Shown here in pieces: positions 10,686 through 20,667 of a stretch of DNA of 48,618 nucleotides. Position numbers and translations under genes: made by a program. The notes below the pieces were generated by a model, which was given only the letters and a program-made list of their open reading frames with translations, was not told the origin of the DNA and did not search any database. The stretch is from NCBI GenBank assembly GCA_001970955.1, contig MPUH01000518.1, positions 1-48,618 on the forward strand, given 5' to 3'. The number at the start of each line of letters is the position of its first letter. The first letter of the stretch is position 1. This DNA comes from Stentor coeruleus (taxonomy: Eukaryota; Ciliophora; Heterotrichea; Heterotrichida; Stentoridae).

Positions 10686-13253
10686 TTATTCTTCTGGTCC
10701 GGCTGAAGACCTTGAACTTAGTTTAGCCTGTGTTAAGACAATAGTACGTTTAATCTTGAATATCCATACCAAAACCACACTAGCAAGGATAATAAGCACA
10801 ACACTCACAATCGCCAATACCAAAAACGGCCAACTTCTAATCACTGATTTTTCTTCACATTTTTCAATTTCCTTAACAAACTTCGTATTATTCGCAAAAA
10901 CACAATTTTCAGATTCATAATAATGAACCTCCCTTTTCCCATCTTTACATTCCCCTTTATGAACTACTAAATCATTATCAGAGCAAAATTTACAAGCATG
11001 AATAGTCGGCCATATAAACGAAATTTCACAACCATTTTCATGTGAAAAAAATGGCCATCCTTCTTTGTCATATTTATCACATAAAAACTCAATTCTTGTT
11101 GTAAATTTCTTATATTTATCACAATGGTCTCCATTCGAATACTCTAAAACAAACCCAAGATTCGTTGTATTAACTAAACTAAGCTCAGATCCAAGGTTGA
11201 CTAATATTTTATTATGAGCTTCTGAGCATATATCTTCAAGTTCTAAATACTCTATTTCAGTTAAAGTTAAAGAACTCTTAGGGAAAATACCAAAAGCATA
11301 AGCATTCATATTTGAAACTTTAGCATAATTAGGCATTTTGATTTCAGAAGGGTTAGCGAAAGATACATAAAAAAGATTTTCTTTATGAAGACTAGGTCCA
11401 AAAAATGTTCCATAGCAATATTTAAGCATACGGTCTTCTTTACAATAATCTGAAGCGTTCCCTATTTTTCCTCTAAGTTTTTGAGTCTGGAAAGTTTTGT
11501 TGTTTATAGTCAAAAGATCAGGTAAAGTACAAAACTCTGAATTTTTGTCGGGAATAGTAAAAGGTGGACATTGTGAACATTTTGAAGATCCTTTAGAAAA
11601 CATTCCACTAGGGCAAGGAATACATAATGTATGATTAGAATTTGAAGTAAATCCAGCTGGACAAGGTGTGCACATTTGTTGATTACCTTTAGATATCAAC
11701 CCATCTTTACAAGATACACAAGCAGCAGAACCCCCATGGCGAGTTCCATGGAAAAAAATCCCTGATAAACTACAGTGTTCAGATAAAATTGATGAATGTT
11801 TACATAACCATTTTAATGTGTGGTTACCTGGGGATAAACTATGCTGACTTGATCCTAAAGCTTCATTTTGAAAAGAATCTTTAACTTGTCCATCAGCATA
11901 AACAATAAAATTAGCTTCTGAACTTTTGCTGAAAGTGTAGCTGAAATAACTCCCTTCTTCAACAAATTCAACAGTTGTCTCTAAGTAAATAGATGATCCT
12001 GGCTCATATAATGGAGAAGTTACTATAAAAGTCCCTCTAGATTCCCAACCAAAAGAACATATTGTGTTTTCAGCTGACATACACCATGTTCTAAATTGGT
12101 CTGGGATTTCTGACCAGTCATTAAAAGCTAGTATCTTTGGAGAGTATTTCCCAGCTGAACATTCTAAACATTCTTTCCCTGGATTTGAATCCACAATATA
12201 ACTTCCAGTTTTACAATATTCACAATGAGTTTCATTATAAAATTCCCCAAGTGGACACCCTCCACAATCTATATCATGCATATCTGGTAAATTAATCCCA
12301 TTATTATCACACATCAAAGGATAATTCCATTCATAAATCTTAGTTTTTTTCTCATCTTTACATTCTGAGAAATAATAATGATAATCTAATTCTGTGCAAT
12401 TTTTCAATTTATAACAATCTAATATATTACCACTACCTGGTAAGGAAGTTGTCCCATAAGGACATTTTTTACATTCATTTTTATCAAGATAACTACCCAT
12501 TTCACAATGTAAACATTGATCTGCACCTTTAGTACTTTTACCTTTGCCACAAGGTAAACATTTATAATCAGCATATTCAGTTCCTCTGATTTGAATTTCT
12601 TTAATAGCAATTTCACTTATTTTCTCTGTTACGTAGTTGATAAATGATATTTGAATATCGTGACGACCACATTCTAAAGGTATATCAACTGTAAACCAAT
12701 CATAGCTTGGGTTTTTCATGTCGATATATTGCAAAAAATTGTCTACATAAATAAAAAAATCTCCTAGTCCTGAGACTTCACGTCGGTAAATCAGTTTAAG
12801 TTTTCCTGGTTTGACAAGATATGGAAAAAGATATAAATCAGTAGCATACCAATTGTTTATATCAGTTGTCCCTGAGATAAGTATTTCATCTGAACTTGCA
12901 TGCCAACTTGTACAATTCGCCCCTCTTTTCCAAGATTTACCTTCGAGAACATAGCAGAAACTACTGAAATCATGACGATGGAGATTCCATGAATTTATTG
13001 TTATTCCTCCGCCTATGTTGTATGTGTTTTCTTGACAAGGTTTACAAGTTAAAGTACTTGTTGTTATGTTTATGTCTAGATGCTCACCTGCTGGGCATTG
13101 ATGATCGCAAGGTAGGTTTTGGATAACCCAAGGCTTTTTTTCGTTGCAGTCTTTTGGAGTTATAAGTGCTGCTATAGTAGCTTCATGGCACTCAGAAAAG
13201 TCTACTGAGTATTCACAAGCAGCAGAAATATACCATAATAGAATAAAAACCAT
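10686..13253 (-). CDS. ELAPOR/EIG121-like cysteine-rich type I membrane protein
   Basis: 855 aa with a signal peptide (MVFILLWYISAACEY), a long Cys-rich luminal part and one transmembrane helix at about 813-838 (SWPFLVLAIVSVVLIILASV) followed by a short basic cytosolic tail. The luminal part has several growth-factor-receptor-like modules of the GCC2/GCC3 type (repeated CPAG and C-x2-C motifs around C-x-PC), a tumour-necrosis-receptor-like section, and a DYHYYFSECKDE...YEWNYPLMC block characteristic of the human ELAPOR1/2 family. The segment at about 590-800, with regularly spaced cysteines, fits a mannose-6-phosphate-receptor-homology domain. Family members sit in the late secretory and endolysosomal system; the ligand is unknown. 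The domain order matches the family, so the protein looks complete. Confidence 0.85.
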   Translation of the reverse strand: MVFILLWYISAACEYSVDFSECHEATIAALITPKDCNEKKPWVIQNLPCDHQCPAGEHLDINITTSTLTCKPCQENTYNIGGGITINSWNLHRHDFSSFCYVLEGKSWKRGANCTSWHASSDEILISGTTDINNWYATDLYLFPYLVKPGKLKLIYRREVSGLGDFFIYVDNFLQYIDMKNPSYDWFTVDIPLECGRHDIQISFINYVTEKISEIAIKEIQIRGTEYADYKCLPCGKGKSTKGADQCLHCEMGSYLDKNECKKCPYGTTSLPGSGNILDCYKLKNCTELDYHYYFSECKDEKKTKIYEWNYPLMCDNNGINLPDMHDIDCGGCPLGEFYNETHCEYCKTGSYIVDSNPGKECLECSAGKYSPKILAFNDWSEIPDQFRTWCMSAENTICSFGWESRGTFIVTSPLYEPGSSIYLETTVEFVEEGSYFSYTFSKSSEANFIVYADGQVKDSFQNEALGSSQHSLSPGNHTLKWLCKHSSILSEHCSLSGIFFHGTRHGGSAACVSCKDGLISKGNQQMCTPCPAGFTSNSNHTLCIPCPSGMFSKGSSKCSQCPPFTIPDKNSEFCTLPDLLTINNKTFQTQKLRGKIGNASDYCKEDRMLKYCYGTFFGPSLHKENLFYVSFANPSEIKMPNYAKVSNMNAYAFGIFPKSSLTLTEIEYLELEDICSEAHNKILVNLGSELSLVNTTNLGFVLEYSNGDHCDKYKKFTTRIEFLCDKYDKEGWPFFSHENGCEISFIWPTIHACKFCSDNDLVVHKGECKDGKREVHYYESENCVFANNTKFVKEIEKCEEKSVIRSWPFLVLAIVSVVLIILASVVLVWIFKIKRTIVLTQAKLSSRSSAGPEE

Positions 13254-13839
13254 TATGATTGAATTTGGGAAATAGTGATTTTAAATTGGGGAAATTTCAA
13301 AAGTTATGGAAATTTCGATTGAATGTATTGTTTGGATGAAGGAAAAATAAATAATTTGATTTATGTAAATATTTGTAAAATGTAGGAAATCAATGTGAGA
13401 GATTATTTGCAAAGTATTTAAGTGATAAGTAGGATTATTAGAAGAAGAATTAAAAATAATTATATAAGATGTTGAGATTTATATATTAAGGTTTAAATAA
13501 TACATTAAACTTTGGAATTAGTATATAGTTATAAAATCAAGAGTTTTTGACTTGAAATCCATTCGAAAATTCCTTTTAGTACTAAAATTAATTAAATTTT
13601 TATAAAAGTTGATATGCAAATGTGTTATAAGTCCACTTAGTTTACAAAACATATAAGTTAAAAAATCCCCAACTAAAATTCTAATCTTATAAATCCAAAA
13701 AGCCAACCTCTGTTTAAAAAAACCACATCAACTACATAAATCCAATAAATTTTCCATAAACTTTTATATCCTTACATAAACTTCTAACTAAAAATTCCTC
13801 TCATTTAATCTATTAATCTATATTAAATTCTTTCTTCTT
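13254..13839. other. Intergenic between two minus-strand genes
   Basis: The part next to 13254 is G/T-rich and the part before 13840 A/C-rich on the + strand, the normal 5' and 3' flank signatures for minus genes. A 62-codon minus ORF at 13518-13706 is judged spurious. Confidence 0.6.
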
Positions 13840-14295
13840 CTACTTTGAATCCCTTCCTTTAATATCTTTGACCAATTGGAAAAAAACATTATCATAAATA
13901 ATAAGCCCTCCTCTAATCTTAGGGGCATACAAAACCATAAGAAACATGCATTTGATTGCATAATAAAACGGGATAAATTGAATTAAAAACGGTATTGTTT
14001 CATCAAGTAACTTCAACAATGAGTATACAATCCAATAAGATACCCATAGTTTGCTACTAGCAAAATTAGGAATAACAATACTTCTTAAAGTCCATTTGGC
14101 TGGGAAATAAAATGTTAGTACATCACAAATAAATTTCTCATAAACTCCAATCATCATCAAAAAAAGACAGATAAATCCTATATAAATAACAATTTTACCT
14201 GGATGTGTGCCAAATTTTGTGGATATATACCTGAGGATTTTCCAATTACGGCTTGTTCTATAGATTTCGTCTATGCTTTCTGTGAATATATCCAT
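13840..14295 (-). CDS. TB2/DP1/HVA22 (REEP) family ER membrane-shaping protein
   Basis: 151 aa. The core matches the TB2/DP1/HVA22 fold: a first hydrophobic hairpin (about 34-62), the conserved S-x-x-AI-like segment present here as SIVIPNFASSKLWVSYWIVYSLL, then a second hydrophobic pair with IPFYYAIKCMFLMVLYAPKIRGG and a following IYDNVF. In animals, plants and yeast (REEP5, HVA22, Yop1) these proteins bend smooth endoplasmic reticulum into tubules through the wedge-like hairpins. The protein is short, without the extended microtubule-binding tail of REEP1-4, so a Yop1/REEP5-type role is the better guess. It sits between ELAPOR-like and RPAC2, all on the minus strand but well spaced. Confidence 0.85.
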   Translation of the reverse strand: MDIFTESIDEIYRTSRNWKILRYISTKFGTHPGKIVIYIGFICLFLMMIGVYEKFICDVLTFYFPAKWTLRSIVIPNFASSKLWVSYWIVYSLLKLLDETIPFLIQFIPFYYAIKCMFLMVLYAPKIRGGLIIYDNVFFQLVKDIKGRDSK

Positions 14296-15147
14296 TGTAT
14301 GTAAAAATTATATAATAAAATTCCTTTTTTTTGGGATTTTAATTTTATTAGAGAAGTTTTATGTTGATTTAAGTGCCTTTTTGTATGCTTTTGATATTTT
14401 ATTATAGAAATATTAGCTGGTTTTTATACTAAGCGGATAAAATTGAAGAGGATAAGAGAAATTATTGTATTATTTGAAATGATGGAGTAAAGTTTATATT
14501 TTTTTGTTTGGGTATTGTGTGTCGTAAAGAGGTTTTTGGTTTTGATTGATTTTTAGAGTTTTTATGATTAGGATTTTTATAATATAATTTCATCGCCAGG
14601 AAGTTAAATAAAAGATGTTGATATGGAAGTGTAGATTTGGCTTATAGGCTAAGGATAATGAATGTTATGATAAATAGATTATAATTTGAAAAAAAATCTA
14701 TTCTAATGATATCTATGATAAAAAATTTTATTGTAATTAGTTTTAATCAAGGATAGTAAGTGTTGGAGCCAAAAAAATCTTTGATTTTTCACTGAATAAA
14801 CTCTCAGAGAGCAAAAATTTTAAATTTAAGAGATATTTGCATTATTATATATGGATATAAAAATCATCAGCCTTATAAAAAATGCACAATATCAAAATCA
14901 GCTAGCAAATCAAAGTTTATTATTAAAAATCTTCCTCACTAAGACCCTATCTCTAAAAATTCTCTTTCCAGTCTTCCTAAAATTCCATAAGCATACCCTA
15001 TTATCAAAATAACACCCCATCATCCTAATACACCTACTATACTTTTTCCATCTCAAACATAAAAAACATATAAAAATCACCACAAAAACATAAGAATTTT
15101 TATCCCACCCAAAAAAAAATACACAAATGCACAATATTTCATAAAAA
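14296..15147. other. Intergenic between the REEP-like gene and RPAC2
   Basis: 14296-14650 is G/T-rich (5' flank of the minus gene at 13840) and 14870-15147 A/C-rich (3' flank of RPAC2). A 74-codon minus ORF at 14910-15134 lies in that 3' flank and has simple, hydrophobic composition. I do not accept it. Confidence 0.6.
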
Positions 15148-15444
15148 CTAATCTAAAGCTTCTAATTTAGTTAACAACAAATCACAGTACTCATCCAAAT
15201 TATACAAAGAGTTTTCTAACGTACTTAATGGGTTAGCTGTATGTGTCTGAACTCTAATATTCATTAACGGTTCAGCAGGATGTGGTACACTATATCCTAC
15301 GAATTCTACATCTTTGCTATATGTTTTTTACTTTTTTATAAGAAAGTATCTTAAAGCATTTCCTAGTGTATGACCTTCATTACGAAATGTAAACGTGCCT
15401 TCGGTATTGCTATCAAGAGCTACTGAGAACATGTTTGAGTCCAT
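15148..15444 (-). CDS. POLR1D: RNA polymerase I and III subunit RPAC2 (AC19), one intron
   Basis: The gene is hidden by its intron. Exons 15332-15444 and 15148-15316 join to 93 aa. The product has the diagnostic RPB11-like signature of RPAC2: TFTFRNEGHTLGNALRYFLI, then DVEFVGYSVPHPAEPLMNIR and VQT. RPAC2 pairs with RPAC1 (AC40) to nucleate the assembly of RNA polymerases I and III, the counterpart of the bacterial alpha dimer, in the nucleus. The length is close to the smallest family members; the acidic N-terminal extension of human POLR1D is missing, and the chain ends in a short helix after LLLTKLEALD. The ATG at 15442-15444 is the first in frame. Intron and family match are both clear. 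Confidence 0.95.
15317..15331 (-). other. 15-nt spliceosomal intron in RPAC2
   Basis: On the minus strand gtaaaaaacatatag, phase 2. Removal turns a frame-breaking stop into the conserved IKNKDVEF stretch. Confidence 0.95.
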
Positions 15445-16299
15445 TTTATTATATAAATGAATAACTTGATTATGTCATTTTGGTTTTTGGAGTTAGGATG
15501 ATTAATTAATATTTGATTTTTAGATTATAGGTATAAGAAATTTTTGTGGTTTTTAATAATTGTGCTGATTTTTATTAAAGTTAAAGGATTGTTATTGAAA
15601 GGAAATTAGGTTTTTATGATACTTTTTATAAGATAAATTAGTATAAAATAGATATTAAATTTAGATTAGATTTAATAATAATAATAATAGGATTTGTGTG
15701 TAATTTTACAAAGATTATATGTGATAAAAGAATGTTTTTAAAAAATATTATCAGGTCAAGAAGAAATGAGTATTATTCCAAATCAGTTCACAANATCATA
15801 GGATTTGTGTGTAATTTTACAAAGATTATATGTGATAAAGGAATGTTTTTAAAAAATATTATCAGGTCAAGAAGAAATGAGTATTATTCCAAATCAGTTC
15901 ACAAGTATAATTTTGTTAAATGATATATAAATAAAAATTGTATTTAAAGTATTTATGATAGTAATTATCCATAATTTCCATATCCCTTTAAATAACTTTA
16001 AAAATCTTTTGAAAAACATATATTTCTCATCTAAAAACTTCTCAATACAAATCAAGCATTCCAATCCTAATAAAAAAGTCGCAAAATCTCATATATTCTA
16101 GCATTTATCCTATAAAAATGTCACACCCAATCTAAAGGATTATTTCATCCTAATCTCCTAGTTTTTTCTAAAAAAATTCACTCAAAAAAAAATTTCACAC
16201 AAAGCAACCCCTAAAACTTGCTAAAATCCTCATCAATCTTACCCTCAAATCCAAATCCATAACTTTAAATCTTTTAATACATCAAATCCTATAATTTTC
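15445..16299. other. Intergenic with a 111-bp tandem duplication and an N
   Basis: Divergent promoter region between RPAC2 (minus) and the GRDP-like gene (plus). 15445-15690 is G/T-rich and 15950-16299 A/C-rich on the + strand, as the two 5' flanks predict. The duplication at 15687-15905 lies between them. Confidence 0.7.
15687..15905. repeat. Tandem duplication, 111-bp unit, with an ambiguous base at the junction
   Basis: Copy 1 (15687-15797) and copy 2 (15798-15905) differ at very few bases, one being aaaagaatg against aaaggaatg. The only N in the window, at 15794, is just before the join. It is as likely to be a failed contig overlap as a true duplication. The ORF running through it is not believed. 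Confidence 0.85.
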
Positions 16300-17763
16300 A
16301 TGGGTTCATGCGCATCAGGATCAAAAATAAAACAACAAGCCCGAGCCGACCTAGCTCGTAAATTTGACAACTTTGATTTTAGAATAAACCCAACTGATAA
16401 ATTCACTTTTATTGAAAGAGCCAAAAGAGAATTATCAGGTTCATATGCTCCAGATGATTTTATGTCTAAAATTTACTCAGGGTATAGAGAATTTATGATA
16501 AATTCAGCTTGCGAATTAGTTTTTAAAGAAAAAAGTAAAGACGGGAATTTTATCGCACCTTTTACCCCTGCACCATTAATAGACGAGATGTGGTGTTTGG
16601 CAATATTGTATTCAAAAAAGTATAGAGAACTTTGTAAATGCTTAGTTGGGGGGTTTATAGATAGAGTTCCTTTGAAAAATGTGAATGGGAGTAGGATGTT
16701 TAAACAGATATGGCCTGATTATGATGATAATTTATATAAACTGGATTCGAAATATATGGTTTGGATTTATAATAAGGATTTATGTGAGTTTTTGAATATA
16801 GCTTATGATAGCATAAAAAACTTGGAAAACTCGAATTTAATTGTCGTACCGAAAAAAAAAGTTAAGTTGTATGTTAAAACTCTTCATGATTTAGCTAGTG
16901 ATATGTTTTCGAATATAAATTTATCTAAATCAGAGTTAACTATCCCTGAGTCTCACAAGAATTTTAATCATGAAATCAAAGAGTCTCCATGTGAAATTTA
17001 CGATAAAATTTTCATTTCATTACCAAAAAAACTAATCCAACTTATTCAGAGAAAATATTGTTTAGGTAACAAAAGTAGAATATTTATAAATGAATATACA
17101 AGGTTTATGACAATGGTATATTTTTCTAAACAAGTCCTTACTCCAAGCGAAGAAGTTGATCAAGTTTGGCATACCCATCAAACCTTAACAATCGAATATA
17201 GAAAATTTTGCTTTGAAATTTATGGGAAATTTATTGATCATACCCCAACTGTTGGAGGACAAGCAGATGCATCTAAGCATTATATTTTTTACAATGAAAC
17301 TATTGAGTTTTATAAATACTTATTCAAAGATACACCTCCTTTAGGTATCTGGCCTCAAGCTTGTGACAGATTCAATCCTATAAATTTTATTGGAAGTTTT
17401 TATAGTCTTTTAAGAATATTTTTAAGTATCATAAGAGTTCTTGATATGATCAAAGATGTCCGACCTGTAGATATCCAATCAGAGATTTTATCATGTTATT
17501 TCAGTTGGACAGGGAAGAATATTTTTAAGAAAAAACGTTATGTGATTAATATAAAAAGCTATACAAAACTTAGAGATGGTTTAGATAAATCGAATTATTG
17601 GTATGCTGGAGGATGTAGTATTATAAATAGAAATGGAAGTGGTTGTGGAACTGGATGTGGTGGTGGATGTGGTATAGGTATAGAATTTGAAGCTTCTGGA
17701 TGTGGGGGTATTGGGTGTACTGGATGTGGAAATGATGATGATTATCATTTAAGTAGCTTTTAA
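16300..17763 (+). CDS. Glycine-rich-domain-containing protein-like (GRDP, DUF1399), likely N-myristoylated
   Basis: 487 aa. The start MGSCASGSK fits an N-myristoylation site with an adjacent palmitoylatable Cys, so the protein is probably membrane-tethered. Two DUF1399-type repeats are visible: LIDEMWCLAILYSKKYREL with a following CLVGGFIDR at about 95-130, and the canonical form VDQVWHTHQTLTIEYRKFC...FIDHTP near 285-310. The WHTH histidines are kept only in the second. The last 50 residues are Gly/Cys repeats (GCGTGCGGGCG type), as in fungal and plant GRDP relatives. Plant GRDPs are linked to stress and growth, but their biochemical function is unknown, so no reaction is proposed. The upstream flank is strongly A/C-rich and the reading frame is clean. 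Confidence 0.8.
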   Translation: MGSCASGSKIKQQARADLARKFDNFDFRINPTDKFTFIERAKRELSGSYAPDDFMSKIYSGYREFMINSACELVFKEKSKDGNFIAPFTPAPLIDEMWCLAILYSKKYRELCKCLVGGFIDRVPLKNVNGSRMFKQIWPDYDDNLYKLDSKYMVWIYNKDLCEFLNIAYDSIKNLENSNLIVVPKKKVKLYVKTLHDLASDMFSNINLSKSELTIPESHKNFNHEIKESPCEIYDKIFISLPKKLIQLIQRKYCLGNKSRIFINEYTRFMTMVYFSKQVLTPSEEVDQVWHTHQTLTIEYRKFCFEIYGKFIDHTPTVGGQADASKHYIFYNETIEFYKYLFKDTPPLGIWPQACDRFNPINFIGSFYSLLRIFLSIIRVLDMIKDVRPVDIQSEILSCYFSWTGKNIFKKKRYVINIKSYTKLRDGLDKSNYWYAGGCSIINRNGSGCGTGCGGGCGIGIEFEASGCGGIGCTGCGNDDDYHLSSF

Positions 17764-18328
17764 TAAAGTTATTATTATTTCATTGTTTTTTAATGCAACT
17801 TACAGGAAATATATACTGACTTTATAAGTTATATTGCAAAAATTATTATATTTTATTCTTAATGTTTTAATATAATTGATTTTATACAAACCATCATAGT
17901 TTTTTGTTTTTTGTTTAAGGAATTTATATCAAAAATCCACATCTCCGAATAAATCATAGGCAAGTTAAGGAATGTCTTATAGCATTCGATCTAATCTATA
18001 AATTATAATCACAATGCATTTTTTTTAAACAAAAAATTTGTAGTTCACGAATATTCCGTCAAATTTCAATAATTACTTCAAAAATTATTTATAAGTTAAA
18101 ACTCACACAAGCTAAACAAACAAAAAATCATCAATTTCTTTTCTCAAGAGCCTTTATTACAAATTTCCTTAAATTTCAAGTAAATATAATAATAAATTCA
18201 AGATTTTCTATACATTATTAGTAAAATATCAATACAAACATATATTCACCTATTTTAGTATTTTACAAACATATACAATTGAATATTATATTTAGTTACA
18301 GACTAATTAAATTTTATCACAGATAATA
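17764..18328. other. Intergenic, tandem + genes
   Basis: AT-rich. A T-rich stretch follows the GRDP stop and C/A-rich sequence precedes MPC1. No RNA or ORF recognised. Confidence 0.6.
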
Positions 18329-18637
18329 ATGGTGTTTAAAGGACTTGTTGAGTTCTTGAAAGGACCCACTGGAATCAGAACAACGCACTTTTGGGGACCT
18401 GTGCTAAACTGGGGATTTATTATAGCAGGAATTATTGACAGTAACAAACCCCCTGAAAAGATTTCATCACGCATGACAACAACTTTGATATTGTATTCAA
18501 GCATGTTCTCTAGATTTGCTTGGAGGGTCCAACCAAGAAACTATATTCTTCTAGCCTGCCATCTGACTAATGTGACAGTGCAATGCAATTTGCTCAGGAT
18601 AAAATACACTTATTCAGAAAATCCTTCTAATAATTAG
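18329..18637 (+). CDS. MPC1: Mitochondrial pyruvate carrier subunit 1
   Basis: 102 aa. The sequence tracks MPC1 throughout: GIRTTHFWGPVLNWGFIIAG, the PPEKISSRMTTTLILYSSMFSRFAW segment and the terminal QPRNYILLACHLTNVTVQ followed by RIKYTY. The yeast and animal proteins have the same THFWGP, SG-x-MT-x-x-L and PKNY-x-L-x-x-CH landmarks. MPC1 forms a heterodimer with MPC2 in the mitochondrial inner membrane and carries pyruvate plus a proton into the matrix. The length is normal for the family (100-130 aa), with three short hydrophobic helices and no cleavable presequence. No MPC2 gene lies in this window. The A/C-rich 5' flank supports the start. Confidence 0.95.
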   Translation: MVFKGLVEFLKGPTGIRTTHFWGPVLNWGFIIAGIIDSNKPPEKISSRMTTTLILYSSMFSRFAWRVQPRNYILLACHLTNVTVQCNLLRIKYTYSENPSNN

Positions 18638-19394
18638 TTATAAACGAGAAACCTTTATAAGATTTCTGAAACACTTTATTAGTGTTTATTTATAATCATA
18701 GAAAAATGTGAGGAAAAGAGTGTATATAACTATTATTTAAAATATTTCCTGATTATTATACTCTAAAATTATAGATTATATTGAACTTTTATTAGATTTT
18801 TATGAGTTAATTATAAATTTTTAAACATAAACTAAAATTTATGCTGGATATAAATAAGAAAAGGGTTATTTTGTATTTAATACAGGAATACTAAAGGAAT
18901 ATTCTATTTTGTTTATATCAAAAATGATGTGAGATAAAATTATGATTTGGCGCTTTAAAAATGATTGAACAACTAGTTGTTATATATATTTCCTAAAGAA
19001 AAAATAGTATTAGCTTATATAATTATGATATCAAGAAAGCTCAAGATCATAAGAGGTGTAGAGTTTTACATAAGACTACTTCACACTAGTAATTCTGATA
19101 TGAAATAATTTATTATTTAAATTCTGCTGTTAATCAAAAAACTCTTTCTATTTAAAATTTCTTAGCTGTGACCACAATCGTTCAAAAAAAAAACTTACAA
19201 CATAAAATTCAGCACTTATTTTAAAACATAATTCCCTTAATCACCCAATATTTTCTTATTTTCTATATTTCACCTAAAATCTTCTAAACCCAAAGTCTAT
19301 TTTTTTAATTTCCATAACAACACAATCAAAGAAACCAAAAAACTCACCCAAAAAACCAAGCCAAAACCTAAAACCCCTAAAAAAATAATAATTA
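18638..19394. other. Intergenic, tandem + genes
   Basis: No coding or RNA gene recognised. 19190-19394 is almost free of G on the + strand, the usual signature just before a + gene. Confidence 0.6.
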
Positions 19395-20000
19395 ATGAAA
19401 AAGACGCTTAAATTTATTTCAGCTACTGAACAAGTCGAGCCAGAAGATGAAAAATCTTATCAGGAAAAAGGAGTTTCAGAACTATCTCTAGACCTCACAA
19501 GCAACTTCTCATTAGAAGAAGAGCCTGAACACTCTCCTGTATATATTTCCCCAAGACATCAAAACAACAATTCTTTCTTAGCATCTACAGTTGAACCAAA
19601 TCTACCATCAATACCCACAAGTCCTCTTCAAAATTATTCTACTCCAACAACAAGAACTGTACCATTATTTCCTCTTAATTCTCCTTCTGACTTACAAGAA
19701 AAAATATCTGCGACTACCCGGATTACAACGACTTCATATGATGAAATCAAATTTACTGAAAATGATTACAAGTGTGTTGCAGGGAAAATTTATTGTGAAA
19801 ACTGTGGAGAAAATGTTTTTACACAAACATTCTGTAGGAATGTCCAAGAAGGATTGTAAAATTTATTTAGTTGGGAAAAAATTATGTGTAGTATTTGTAT
19901 ACATGGGATTAAGATGAATTTTCAAGAAATTGTACATGTCTGTTTAGAATGTGGTAGTGAGGTAGCGAAAATCAAAATTAAAAAAGAGTCGAGTTTTTAG
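19395..20000 (+). CDS. LITAF/SIMPLE-type zinc-binding domain protein, one intron
   Basis: Exons 19395-19855 and 19871-20000 give 196 aa. The N-terminal 125 residues are Ser/Pro/Thr-rich and probably disordered. The C-terminal domain has KIYCENCGENVFTQTFC, then, after the intron, FWEKIMCSICIHGIK and EIVHVCLECGSEVAKIKI. This is the LITAF layout: a CxxC knuckle, a central part and a terminal HxCxxC. LITAF proteins insert monotopically in endosomal and lysosomal membranes through the sequence between the zinc knuckles. The central part here is less hydrophobic than in animals and carries an extra C-x-x-C pair, which is unusual. Without splicing the domain would be cut in half, which is strong support for the intron. 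Function in membrane traffic is inferred from the family. Confidence 0.85.
19856..19870 (+). other. 15-nt spliceosomal intron inside the LITAF-like domain
   Basis: gtaaaatttatttag, phase 2. It contains an immediate in-frame TAA if retained. Splicing restores the second half of the zinc-binding domain. Confidence 0.95.
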
Positions 20001-20667
20001 ATCTAATCTTTTTACTTATAAAATTTAAAAAGTTGTTTTGATTTGTGAGGTTTTTATGCTGGGTTTAAATGTTTTGGTAGAAATTGAAGTATGATGCAGT
20101 TTGGATGTTTTTGAGTTGTAGTGTTTGGGAGATATACATATTAGTTTGGTTTTATTTTGGAAAAAATGTGTGGGAAATTTTGTGAGAGGGTAACTTGGAG
20201 AAAATTGTATTAATATTGGGGTTTTTTTTTTAATAGGTTTTGTTTTAATGTTGAGAGGATTTTTTTTGAGTTATGATTGTGAGAAAAAAAAATATTATAG
20301 TTTTTTTATGTTTTTTTTTGGTGGTCTTCGATTTTGGTCTGGCTGTTTTTCATTTGTTTTACTAAAGATTTGATAAGGGTATTATTTTTATGGATTTTCT
20401 CTATTATTGAATGAACTGTTTTTAAAAGATAATTTTATGATGTTCCTGAAATGAAGTTGAGGTGATATATTTTCTCAATAAGCACTAATGAGTTTTGGAT
20501 CTCTAGATAGACTTTGATAATTATAATGATAAAGCAATTATTGAATATTTTAGGGATTTGGTAATCATTATTTAAGACCTGACGAAAAAAAATAGCTAAG
20601 ATTTATATTGAAATATGGAACTTTACAAGCATCTGAGTATAATCCACCTCAGCTAAAATTTATTAAT
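20001..20667. other. Intergenic, convergent 3' flanks
   Basis: 20001-20400 is strongly T/G-rich on the + strand with several T8-T9 runs, as expected behind a + gene. No gene seen. Confidence 0.65.

Noticed and set aside
13518-13706. 62-codon minus ORF
   Set aside because: Falls across the boundary of two flank types and has no recognisable motif.
14910-15134. 74-codon minus ORF of Cys/Phe/Arg
   Set aside because: Lies in the 3' flank of RPAC2, with composition typical of G/T-rich flank DNA.
15696-15923. 75-codon + ORF through the duplicated segment
   Set aside because: It depends on an N and on a possibly artificial duplication; the flank signature does not fit a gene.
18307-18504. Minus ORF over MPC1
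   Set aside because: Antisense shadow of a clearly conserved protein.
19591-19917. 108-codon + ORF overlapping the LITAF-like gene
   Set aside because: Another frame of the same exon; the zinc-binding domain is only in the annotated frame.
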